Part shown: positions 56,110-63,530 of the stretch, piece by piece
Position numbering within the stretch: the stretch's first letter is position 1
How the letters are laid out: each line of letters opens with the position of its first letter
The notes under the pieces: model-generated
What the model was told of the DNA's origin: nothing
The model's database searches: none
Seen by the model: the letters and a program-made list of their open reading frames with translations, nothing else
Origin: Massilia sp. erpn
GTDB lineage: Bacteria; Pseudomonadota; Gammaproteobacteria; Burkholderiales; Burkholderiaceae_D
Length of the DNA stretch: 64,000 bases
NCBI RefSeq assembly: GCF_024400215.1
Contig: NZ_CP053748.1
Span: 6,076,001-6,140,000, forward strand
Direction of reading: 5' to 3'
Made by a program: the position numbers and the translations under genes

Positions 56110-56734
56110 AGCGCTGCCGCCACAGCAGGACGGCGCTCACGGCAAACCACAGGAAATACCCGAGAAAGCCGATGCGCTGGCCCCAGCCGGGCAGCAGATC
56201 GGCGCCTGCGCGGAAAGCCGCCTGCCAACCGATATTCAGCAGCACGAAGCCCACGAAACAGGGCGTCAGCCGGCCCCACAGCGTCCAGCCCAGCTGGCGC
56301 GAGAACAAGGGCCCGAGCCAGCACAACGCAAGGGCCCACAACAGGCCCGACCCCATGGCGCCCACCGCATGCGCGATAGTCAGGGCCGAGCCGTAGTCAT
56401 CAGGATTGAGCGGGAAGACGCCAGCCGCCGCCAGCATCAGGCCCGATCCCATCAGCAGCGCCGGCCCGGTGCGCCGGTCGGCAATGCGCAGCAACGCATA
56501 CGCAAACCAGGTCAGCAGGAGGCCCGGCACAATAAAGCCCAGCAGATTGAAAGCGGGTGCCGAAGGGGCGCCCAGCGCGCCCAGTTCACTGACCGCCTTG
56601 CGGCCATGGGCGTAGCCATCGCTGCGCAAGGCGGCGAAGCCGATCAGGCTGGTGAAAAACAGCGCGCCGGCCAGCACACCGGCCAGCCAGGCAGCTCCGC
56701 CCTGCGCAGGTGCAGGCATCCTCGTCTTCTCCAT
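56096..56734 (-). CDS. DUF998 multi-spanning membrane protein
   Basis: A 212-residue protein with about six helices. WLAGVLAGALFFTSLIGFAALRSDGYAHGRKAVSELGALGAPSAPAFN and VFPLNPDDYGSALTIAHAVGAMGSGLLWALAL fit the DUF998 family, of unknown function. The start is set at 56734 by a good AGAGGA site; the longer frame from 56776 lacks one. Converges with wspR. Confidence 0.85.
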   Translation of the reverse strand: MEKTRMPAPAQGGAAWLAGVLAGALFFTSLIGFAALRSDGYAHGRKAVSELGALGAPSAPAFNLLGFIVPGLLLTWFAYALLRIADRRTGPALLMGSGLMLAAAGVFPLNPDDYGSALTIAHAVGAMGSGLLWALALCWLGPLFSRQLGWTLWGRLTPCFVGFVLLNIGWQAAFRAGADLLPGWGQRIGFLGYFLWFAVSAVLLWRQRFRLA

Positions 56735-57040
56735 AGCGTCCTCTATCGTCTGCCGCAGTGGCAGCGATGCTAGCACGCCGCCCTGGCCACCACATTAAGC
56801 GGCAGTTGCCGCCTGGCGGCCTCCTTGCGTGGGAAAAACAACACCAGCCGCGCCAGAACATAAGGCGGGTCCGAAAAATTTATTCTCTGCCATGTGGCGT
56901 TATAAGTTATTGATTTTTAAATAACTACATTTTAGAAACCAAGTATTTTCAGCCCACGAATAAATCGAAATATACACCGAACGGTCTATAGGGCGGGAAG
57001 TTTGAAACATTTGTCCAGCACATCCTTTTCACAAATTGAC

Positions 57041-57064
57041 AACGTTGGAATTCAAAAAACGTTG
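57041..57064. promoter_or_regulatory. Repeated AACGTTG motif overlapping the -35 (possible operator)
   Basis: AACGTTG occurs at 57041-57047 and 57058-57064, 17 bases apart and separated by a GAATTC palindrome; the left copy is also preceded by TTGAC and the right copy continues into the TTGACA -35 box. Each ACGTTG copy includes a near-palindrome (CAACGTTG on the left). A regulator bound here would occlude or contact the polymerase. Confidence 0.4.
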
Positions 57065-57090
57065 ACAGGAAAAAAATGATCTCATATAGT
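57062..57090 (+). promoter_or_regulatory. Strong sigma70-like promoter of the lanthipeptide cluster
   Basis: TTGACA (57062-57067), exactly 17 bases of spacer, and TATAGT (57085-57090). The -35 is perfect and the -10 matches five of six. Transcription would start near 57097, giving a leader of about 185 bases before the first precursor. Confidence 0.7.
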
Positions 57091-57189
57091 GATTTTGCTT
57101 TTGATAATTACATAAACTCATATGCCCTCACAAACGAAATGCTGTTCTTGTTAACCAAAAAGAAACCCGTATTCGCTTGCGATTGCTGA
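57076..57189 (+). CDS. Possible small ORF upstream of the precursors
   Basis: ATG at 57076 with AGGA five bases upstream opens 37 codons reading MISYSDFAFDNYINSYALTN and then EMLFLLTKKKPVFACDC. It has a hydrophobic stretch, a Lys run and a Cys-X-Cys end. It lacks the ILxLQ leader motif, so it is not a third copy of the precursor. It overlaps the promoter -10 region, so promoter and ORF cannot both serve as drawn unless a further promoter lies upstream. May be random in A+T-rich DNA. Confidence 0.3.
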   Translation: MISYSDFAFDNYINSYALTNEMLFLLTKKKPVFACDC

Positions 57190-57281
57190 TTTCGATGTAA
57201 TGTTGAAAGTTTTTAAGCGTAGTGCATTTTTTATAGATCGCGTTATTTGATTAATCTTTTTATTAAATTGGAGGATCAACA

Positions 57282-57374
57282 ATGAACCGCATTTTGAATC
57301 TGCAACGCCTGGACCACAAAGACCTGGATGGCGAAGTCAAGAGCTGCACCAGCTCTGGCGCTGGCTGCTGCTAA
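57282..57374 (+). CDS. Class III lanthipeptide precursor 1
   Basis: A 30-residue peptide with GGAGG before the ATG. The leader (residues 1-20) holds ILNLQ at 4-8, the hydrophobic-X-Leu-Gln motif that LanKC enzymes recognise in class III leaders, followed by acidic and Lys residues. The core from residue 21 is SCTSSGAGCC. Ser21, Ser24 and Cys29 stand in the spacing Ser-x2-Ser-x4-Cys of a labionin ring; Thr23, Ser25, Cys22 and Cys30 offer further modification sites. No double-glycine cleavage site. The identical core recurs in the next gene; only leader positions 15 (Leu) and 17 (Gly) differ. Confidence 0.85.
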   Translation: MNRILNLQRLDHKDLDGEVKSCTSSGAGCC

Positions 57375-57422
57375 TCTGATTTAGTATTACATTCACAATT
57401 CATCGTTTATAGGAGAATTAAA

Positions 57423-57515
57423 ATGAACCGTATTCTGAATCTGCAGCGCCTGGACCACAAAGATATCGATAGCGAAGTCAAGAGCTGCACCAGCTCGGGC
57501 GCAGGCTGCTGCTAA
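57423..57515 (+). CDS. Class III lanthipeptide precursor 2
   Basis: A second 30-residue precursor, 48 bases after the first stop, with AGGAGA before its ATG. Leader is the same except Ile15 and Ser17; the core SCTSSGAGCC is identical. The repeat distance of 141 bases shows a tandem duplication in which the nucleotide sequence has drifted at silent sites while the core stayed fixed, indicating selection. Together the two copies raise precursor dosage relative to the single synthetase. Confidence 0.85.
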   Translation: MNRILNLQRLDHKDIDSEVKSCTSSGAGCC

Positions 57516-57569
57516 TCTGCACCAGCCCTGCTGCATATTGTAGTTGCGCCCGCTAACGGCCAACGACTC

Positions 57570-57603
57570 ATTCGGGTAACTGTATTTTTACCGTTACCCG
57601 AAT
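57570..57603 (+). terminator. Stem-loop between precursors and synthetase (attenuator or processing site)
   Basis: ATTCGGGTAAC and GTTACCCGAAT are perfect 11-base arms around a 12-base loop. No T-run follows, so it is a leaky terminator or RNA-stability element rather than a full stop. This position is where RiPP operons often carry an element that makes precursor mRNA more abundant than synthetase mRNA. Confidence 0.65.
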
Positions 57604-57784
57604 CGCATCTTGCAAAACAATGAAAACAAAAAGCCGGCACGATTAGCTGGCGGTCAGCTCATTGATGCGCCTGGAGAACATCTATCTGTGCTTGCGCAAT
57701 GAGAAGCGCTAGAAATACTGGACTTTGCAGTTGAGGAAAGACTGTTTCAATGAACAGTTGGCTTAATCCAAATGGAGCGAAAGT

Positions 57785-60526
57785 ATGGTTAAGAAATTAA
57801 GAGGGATGCGCGATCTCCGCCACATCGACAAAATAGCCTATCTTCGGCCCGATAAGCGGTTTTACGAACCCGGTTACGCGCACTACAAACCTACCGAAGA
57901 GCTGATCGAGCTGGTTCGCCCCATGCTGGAAGGCCAGGAAGAACCCTGGAAAATCCATCGCGCCGATGTCTGGACCCATATTCTCCCCGCCAGCCGCAAG
58001 GAATCCAACCAGCTTCCGGTCCAGGGCTGGAAAATCCACGTTTCCGCGATTGAAGCCAATTGCCGCGATCTGCTGGCAAAAGTTGCCGGCATGGCGCTTG
58101 AAAACAATATCCAATTCAAATTTGCCAATGACATTGAGACGCTCAAGATGATGACGTCGAAGCGTTGGTCACGCGGCGGTTCCGGCAAATTTATTACCCT
58201 CTATCCGCCCACGGACGAAAAATTCCAGGAAATCATCGAAAAAGCGTATCTGCTTTTGAAAGATGACGTCGGCTCATACATCTTGTCAGACCGGCGCTAC
58301 AAGGACTGCCGCTGCCTCTACTATCGCTATGGCGGAATTATTTCCGTCAATAAGCTGCTGTATACCAGCGAGAAGCAGCCCGTGATTTTCTCGCCGGACG
58401 GCGAGCAAATCCCGGATCACCGTACGCCGTATTTCGAAACGCCGCCCTGGGCTGCCGATCCCTTCCCGGAAGAACAGCCTGACTACGCCGAATTCACCCT
58501 CAACAGCGGCCGTTATCTGGTCAAAGAAGCGCTTGGCTTTTCAAACACCGGCGGCGTCTACCTTTCGACTGAAGTGGCCACCGGCCGGCAGGTCGTCATC
58601 AAGGAAGCCCGTCCCTATATCGAGCTGGGGGAGAACAATACCGACTCCGTGAGCCGCCTGGTTCAGGAAGAAAAAATTCTCCGCGCACTTACCGGCACTG
58701 GCCTTTCTCCTGAAATTTATGATTCTTTCCAGGATTGGGAAAACTATTACCTGGTTGAAGAGTATTTCCCGGCCCCCGACATCCGCGTGGTGATGCTGGA
58801 ATCGAGCCCCTTGGTCAACACCAAGCCCGCCATCGCCGTGAGTGAAAATTTCTACCATATCTATAAAAAGGTATTTATCAGCGCCCTCCGCGGCATGGCC
58901 CGCATTCATGAGCTGGGCATTATTATCGGCGATGTCTCGCCCAAAAACATGCTGGTGGACAGGGAAAGCCTGACGGTTCGGTTTATCGACCTGGAAGGTG
59001 CCTTCCGTCCTGGGGTTGATGAGCCGCAACGCCTGCATACGCCCGGCTTCCGCATTCCCTCCAAGGGACGCGAGCTGAACAGTTCCTACGAGGACGATAC
59101 GTTTGCGATCGGCGTCATCATGATGTATGCCATCTTCCCGATTGCCGCCATGCAGTTCCTGCGTGAAGACCTATTTACCGCCGTGCTGCCCAAATTGGTG
59201 ACAGACGTGGGCTGGAGCAATACGCCGGTCCTCTCCATTATCACCCAGCTGGTTGATAATAAAATTACCTGCAAGCAGGCTGCCGATCTTCTGGAAAATA
59301 GTTCCTACACCATCGACCAGCCAATCAAGAGGCATGCGCTGCAGGGCGATGCACCGATGAAAATCAGTGACCAAATGGCGCGCTTCATTGCTTCGAACTA
59401 TAGACTGGATAAGATTTTTACGGTCTTCCCGGTGGACCCGTTTGGACAGCGCGATAATCCGACCTCCTTCGGCTTCGGCTCAACCGGCGTCATCCATGCG
59501 CTATCGCAATGCGGCTACGACATCCCGCCAGCCGCCCTCGCACGTCATCGGGGTGAACTGGCCGATCTTAAACTGGAAGACATCACGCCCGGCTTCCTGG
59601 TCGGCACCTCCGGTATTGCCTGGTGCTCCCTGATGGCCGGGGACCGGGAAACCGCGGAGCGCCTGCTGCAACACGCCAACCATAGTCCGCTGACGTACGC
59701 CCATCACTCGCTTTACTTCGGCATGGCAGGCATCGGCATGGCCAATCTTGCGGCATATCTCAGCTTAAAAGACCCGCAATATCTGGAGGCGGCGCTCCGT
59801 TTAGCCGTGAAATTGGCGGAACAGGCGAAAGAAAATGAACGCGGCGTGTACTGGGAAGAAGATGGCCGGGTATGGATCGGTTTTGGTTACGGGCAAAGCG
59901 GCATCGCCTTATTCTTGCTGCGGCTGTCCCAGATCAGCGGCGAAGACAAATGGCGCGACATGGGCAAGAAAGCCGTACTGTTCGACATGTCCTGGGGCCG
60001 CGAACTCGAGCCAGGCAATCTGACCGTGGCCGCCAACCCCGAGGATACGACAACTTACGAACATTATATTGAAGAAGGCAGCGCCGGAATTATTAAAGTA
60101 GCAATCCGTTATGGTTTGTGGGATGATACTTTGGAGGCGTTCATCGGTGATATCGACCGTAAATATGCCAGCTTTGCCGGCCTTATATTCGGTTTGGCAG
60201 GCTTCGCTGACGTCTTGATCGACGCCTATCGATATTCTTTGGATGAAAAATATCTGGCAATGGCGGACTCCTCCCTCCAGGGAATTATTGATCTTTATCT
60301 GTTGAAATATGACGATGGATATGCCACACCCGGCGAAAATTTATTCCGGATTACTTGCGATTACGCCACCGGTGTGGCCGGCATCATGCGGACCTTCCAT
60401 CGGCGGGCGAATCCATCGGAAGACGAGTTTTGCTTGGATGAGCTTGACCGGCTGCCACCGCTCTTCAAAGAGCAGTGCCAAGCACGCCATGATGCTGAGC
60501 AACTCTTAGATGAGCCAACAAAGTAA
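57785..60526 (+). CDS. Class III lanthipeptide synthetase LanKC (lyase-kinase-cyclase)
   Basis: A 913-residue three-domain enzyme. Residues about 1-220 form the phosphoSer/Thr lyase region (QGWKIHVSA, SGKFITLYPPTDEKF, YILSDRRYKD). The kinase follows: P-loop GFSNTGGVYLS (251-261), K273 in IKEARP, catalytic loop GDVSPKN (382-388) and metal-binding DLE (402-404). The cyclase domain starts near 530, with GTSGIAW around 607, GFGYGQSG (699-706) and CDYATGVAG (858-866). In zinc-dependent LanC and class IV enzymes these last blocks hold His and Cys-His ligands; here they read Tyr and Ala-Thr, so the cyclase is zinc-free, defining class III. Start at 57785 with GGAG seven bases upstream. It phosphorylates, eliminates and cyclises the core of the two precursors. 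Confidence 0.93.
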   Translation: MVKKLRGMRDLRHIDKIAYLRPDKRFYEPGYAHYKPTEELIELVRPMLEGQEEPWKIHRADVWTHILPASRKESNQLPVQGWKIHVSAIEANCRDLLAKVAGMALENNIQFKFANDIETLKMMTSKRWSRGGSGKFITLYPPTDEKFQEIIEKAYLLLKDDVGSYILSDRRYKDCRCLYYRYGGIISVNKLLYTSEKQPVIFSPDGEQIPDHRTPYFETPPWAADPFPEEQPDYAEFTLNSGRYLVKEALGFSNTGGVYLSTEVATGRQVVIKEARPYIELGENNTDSVSRLVQEEKILRALTGTGLSPEIYDSFQDWENYYLVEEYFPAPDIRVVMLESSPLVNTKPAIAVSENFYHIYKKVFISALRGMARIHELGIIIGDVSPKNMLVDRESLTVRFIDLEGAFRPGVDEPQRLHTPGFRIPSKGRELNSSYEDDTFAIGVIMMYAIFPIAAMQFLREDLFTAVLPKLVTDVGWSNTPVLSIITQLVDNKITCKQAADLLENSSYTIDQPIKRHALQGDAPMKISDQMARFIASNYRLDKIFTVFPVDPFGQRDNPTSFGFGSTGVIHALSQCGYDIPPAALARHRGELADLKLEDITPGFLVGTSGIAWCSLMAGDRETAERLLQHANHSPLTYAHHSLYFGMAGIGMANLAAYLSLKDPQYLEAALRLAVKLAEQAKENERGVYWEEDGRVWIGFGYGQSGIALFLLRLSQISGEDKWRDMGKKAVLFDMSWGRELEPGNLTVAANPEDTTTYEHYIEEGSAGIIKVAIRYGLWDDTLEAFIGDIDRKYASFAGLIFGLAGFADVLIDAYRYSLDEKYLAMADSSLQGIIDLYLLKYDDGYATPGENLFRITCDYATGVAGIMRTFHRRANPSEDEFCLDELDRLPPLFKEQCQARHDAEQLLDEPTK

Positions 60527-62093
60527 AACCAATCCGGGGTCAAGCCACAAAATGGACGGATCATCAGTTTTTCGCAATTTTTTCCAGATGCTGGGCACGA
60601 CAAAGCGACAATATTGGACGCTTTTGTTGTGCAACGCAGTTGCCGCCGGCTCTGAAACAATCATACACCCCTTATTGGTCAAGGAGATTTTCGATGGCGT
60701 AAACCAGGGAACTGATCTCAATCGGTTTATTGCACTCGTGTTTTTCTATTTACTGCTTGGAATTGTTCTGAATGTGATCGGTTACTACCTATCGCTCTGG
60801 CAAATGCGGGTGGATAATAGGATTATTGCGGATATCAGCAATCGGCTGCTGCAGGCCTATTACCGCAAGGATTATGGCGATGTCCTGCGGGACGGCAGTG
60901 GTTACTACCTGGCCCGGATCCGGTCCGACGTCAAAGATGGCCTGGTGCCGATGCTGATCCTGGTGCGGCGAGCGACGGTTTCCGCCGTGATGTTTGTCGG
61001 ACTAGTCTCCGTGCTGATCATTCTTTCATGGCAGGCCTTCCTGATTTTGGTCGTACTTATCCCGATAGCAACCTGGGTCAGCACCAAAGTCAGCAAGAAA
61101 ATCCGGAGTCTCACGCTTATCGAGCGCGATAACGAAGCCACCTTGATGGGCATTCTCACCAAATCGGTGGATGCGTTCAAAATGGTCCGGACCTATATGA
61201 TGGTGCCGCAGACCCTGGACAAGTTCAACAAAACCATGGATGAGACGCTGGAATCCGGCTACCAAAAGCAGCGCGTTATTCGCCGTCTGCAAACTGCGAG
61301 CGACCTCACCATGAGCGTTTCCGATGCCTGTTCGATTTTTGTCGGGTCGCTGTTGGTACTGAAAAAACAGATGACCATCGGCGCATACTTTTCCTTCATG
61401 AATGCGTTTTGGCGGGCAGCTACCACCTTGATCAATATTTTCAGCCTGTCGGCGGATCTGCATGCCTTGGGGGCCATCGTCAAACGTTTGACTTCCTTTA
61501 TCGACGAGCACAATGCCCTGCCCTATCAGAAGAGCGGCAGCGGCGTTTCAGCCAGCGGTATCAGCTACAGCTACGCCAATAACAAGGTCATCTCTGATTT
61601 TTCGATTCATGTCGGGCCAAAGAAGCGCCTGCTGATCGTTGGCGATAACGGTACCGGCAAGACCACGCTGGCAAACATGCTTTCCGGCTATCTGTCCCCG
61701 TCCTCCGGCAAACTGGAGCTGCCGCAGCAAATCAGCGCCGCCACCTTGCCGGTATTGTTTCCCCCGATTAAAGTCCGCGATCTGGAAATCAAGGAAGAGC
61801 TGTTTAAACAGTTCGTCATCGATAAGCCGGATATTCTTGATGCCTATCCTGACCAGCTGTCGGCGGGACAACAACAAAAAGTGTCGCTGGCGCTCTCTCT
61901 TTCCAAAGACGCGGATTTGTACGTGCTTGACGAGCCCTTGGCAAATCTTGATATGGCCAGCCGTGAGATTGCGATGGCTGCCATCTGGGAGCGCACCAAT
62001 AACAAGATCTTAATCATGATCATGCATGGCTCGGAAGAATATTATTCCAGGTTTGACCAGGTGCATACGCTTCGCAGCAGCGCAACCGCCTGA
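60510..62093 (+). CDS. ABC exporter (membrane plus ATPase domain), lanthipeptide transport
   Basis: A 527-residue half-transporter that overlaps lanKC by 17 bases. About six helices occupy residues 30-310; the ATPase domain has Walker A GDNGTGKTT (378-386), signature LSAGQ (450-454, usually LSGGQ), Walker B LYVLDEP (D474) and switch histidine H506. The stretch from Walker A to the signature is short and the usual Q-loop glutamine is not found; the region reads TLPVLFPPIKV. It has no C39 peptidase domain, so it cannot trim the leader itself. It probably exports the mature peptide or provides immunity. Confidence 0.88.
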   Translation: MSQQSKTNPGSSHKMDGSSVFRNFFQMLGTTKRQYWTLLLCNAVAAGSETIIHPLLVKEIFDGVNQGTDLNRFIALVFFYLLLGIVLNVIGYYLSLWQMRVDNRIIADISNRLLQAYYRKDYGDVLRDGSGYYLARIRSDVKDGLVPMLILVRRATVSAVMFVGLVSVLIILSWQAFLILVVLIPIATWVSTKVSKKIRSLTLIERDNEATLMGILTKSVDAFKMVRTYMMVPQTLDKFNKTMDETLESGYQKQRVIRRLQTASDLTMSVSDACSIFVGSLLVLKKQMTIGAYFSFMNAFWRAATTLINIFSLSADLHALGAIVKRLTSFIDEHNALPYQKSGSGVSASGISYSYANNKVISDFSIHVGPKKRLLIVGDNGTGKTTLANMLSGYLSPSSGKLELPQQISAATLPVLFPPIKVRDLEIKEELFKQFVIDKPDILDAYPDQLSAGQQQKVSLALSLSKDADLYVLDEPLANLDMASREIAMAAIWERTNNKILIMIMHGSEEYYSRFDQVHTLRSSATA

Positions 62094-62200
62094 GCCAGGC
62101 AGGCGGTTACCACTGGCAATCCGCAGGACGGCCACCGCAGTTGGCGCATTTGGGATGGAAGGCATTCCCCGTATTGGCTCTTTTTATAATTGGTCGGCTT

Positions 62201-63520
62201 ATGCTAAGTTATATATTTAAAGTAGTTCGGCACAATACGCAACGCAATAAAGTATTGACGGCGCTGATGGTACTGGCAATTGCCGTGGGCATCGGCGCCA
62301 GTATGACGACATTGACGGTGATGCGCCTATTGTCGGGCGATCCTCTACCTGGCCGAAGCCAGGAGATTTATTACGCCCAGATTGATGTCAATCCGCAATC
62401 CAAGGGCAAAGAGCCGCCGGATGTACTGGATTTTCGCACTGCGGTCGATCTGTGGAATGCCAGGCAGGCGGATCAGCAAACCCTGGTGGCGGGCAGCAAG
62501 GCCAAGGTGCGTCCCGCTGATTCGCCGCTCCCACCACAAATGCTGTCGCTGCGCGCCACCACTGCCGATTTTTTTTCCATGTTTAATGTCCCTTTTCAAT
62601 TCGGACAAGCCTGGAATCCCTCGGACGATACTGACCGTGCACGGGTGGCGGTCATTTCCTCATCCCTCAATGAAAAACTGTTCGGCGGCGCGAATAGCGT
62701 CGGCAAGATCCTGCGCATTGCCAATTCCGATGTAAGAATCGTTGGCGTCCTTGCTGAATGGCGGCCGGCACCATTGTTTTATGCCGTTCGTGGCGGACGA
62801 TTTAGTGGCGGCGACACGTCGGCATTTTATAACCAGCCCGACAAGGTCTTTACCCCCTTTTTTACCGGCCTGGAAATCAACGGCGAAAATTTCAAACCCT
62901 TCAATTGCTGGGCAAAGCGTGATGCCTTGGAAAGCCTGGAAAGGGCGCCGTGTACCTGGGTCGGCCTATGGCTGCGGCTGGATAGCCCAAGCAAGGTGGC
63001 CGCTTACAAGCGTTTCCTGGACAACACTGCGGCGCAACTCAAAGACCAAGGGCGTGTCACCTATGCTGAAAATACCCGCCTGCGAACACTGATGGAATGG
63101 CTGGACTTCAACCTGGTAGTGCCGAGTGATGTAAAGCTGCAAACCGTGCTCGCCTTCGCATTCCTGGCGATTTGCCTGGTCAATGTCGTGGCACTGCTTT
63201 TGGCAAAATTCCTGCGCCACAGCCGCGAGATCGGCCTACGTCGCGCCCTGGGCGCAACCCGCGCTGCGATCTTCTTGCAATGCCTTGCCGAGGCGGGGTT
63301 CATCGGTTTGCTCGGTGGCGTACTTGGTCTGTTCCTGACCCTGCTCGGCCTCTATTTGGTGCGTCATCAGCCCGTCCCCTACGTTGACCTGGCGTACCTG
63401 GACCTGCCCATGTTCCTCATGACGTTCGCGCTGTCCATGGTGGTGAGCTTGCTGGCCGGGGTAATACCGGCGTTGCGCGCCACACTGATCCAGCCAGCGG
63501 TACAGTTAAATCAATTATAA
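62201..63520 (+). CDS. MacB/FtsX-type permease, first of a pair in the lanthipeptide cluster
   Basis: A 439-residue inner-membrane protein. The start is set at ATG 62201 since it begins the typical LSYIFKVVRHNTQRNKVLTALMVLAIAVGIGAS opening; a TTG 60 bases upstream extends the frame but adds non-family residues. One N-terminal helix, a periplasmic MacB core (FNVPFQFGQAWNPSDDTDRARVAVISSSLNEKLFGG), and three C-terminal helices with FLRHSREIGLRRALGATRAAIFLQCLAEAGFIG. It needs an ATPase in trans; none is encoded before the window ends. Likely part of a MacAB-like export or self-protection unit, much as in the operon at 16.5 kb. Confidence 0.88.
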   Translation: MLSYIFKVVRHNTQRNKVLTALMVLAIAVGIGASMTTLTVMRLLSGDPLPGRSQEIYYAQIDVNPQSKGKEPPDVLDFRTAVDLWNARQADQQTLVAGSKAKVRPADSPLPPQMLSLRATTADFFSMFNVPFQFGQAWNPSDDTDRARVAVISSSLNEKLFGGANSVGKILRIANSDVRIVGVLAEWRPAPLFYAVRGGRFSGGDTSAFYNQPDKVFTPFFTGLEINGENFKPFNCWAKRDALESLERAPCTWVGLWLRLDSPSKVAAYKRFLDNTAAQLKDQGRVTYAENTRLRTLMEWLDFNLVVPSDVKLQTVLAFAFLAICLVNVVALLLAKFLRHSREIGLRRALGATRAAIFLQCLAEAGFIGLLGGVLGLFLTLLGLYLVRHQPVPYVDLAYLDLPMFLMTFALSMVVSLLAGVIPALRATLIQPAVQLNQL

Positions 63521-63530
63521 AGAGGGCTTT

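Larger units (their letters stand above)
56735..57281. other. Composition-shifted gap before the lanthipeptide precursors
   Basis: A 547-base stretch. The first 130 bases are G+C-rich like the host; from about 56,871 it becomes strongly A+T-rich, as does much of what follows. It holds the promoter at 57062-57090, the AACGTTG repeats and a possible 37-codon reading frame. No other gene is seen. Confidence 0.7.

Noticed and set aside
57203..57237. Second promoter (TTGAAA ... TATAGA) closer to the precursors
   Set aside because: The spacer is 23 bases, too long for sigma70.
57607..57784. Small frames between the stem-loop and lanKC, for example MRLENIYLCLRNEKR
   Set aside because: Too short, no ribosome-binding site, no leader motif; cannot be told from chance or a decayed fragment.
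58541..59038. Minus-strand frame inside lanKC
   Set aside because: Antisense of the kinase domain; no family match.
62141..62200. TTG start extending the first lanthipeptide-cluster permease by 20 residues
   Set aside because: The added residues do not fit MacB permeases, whose N-terminus matches from ATG 62201.
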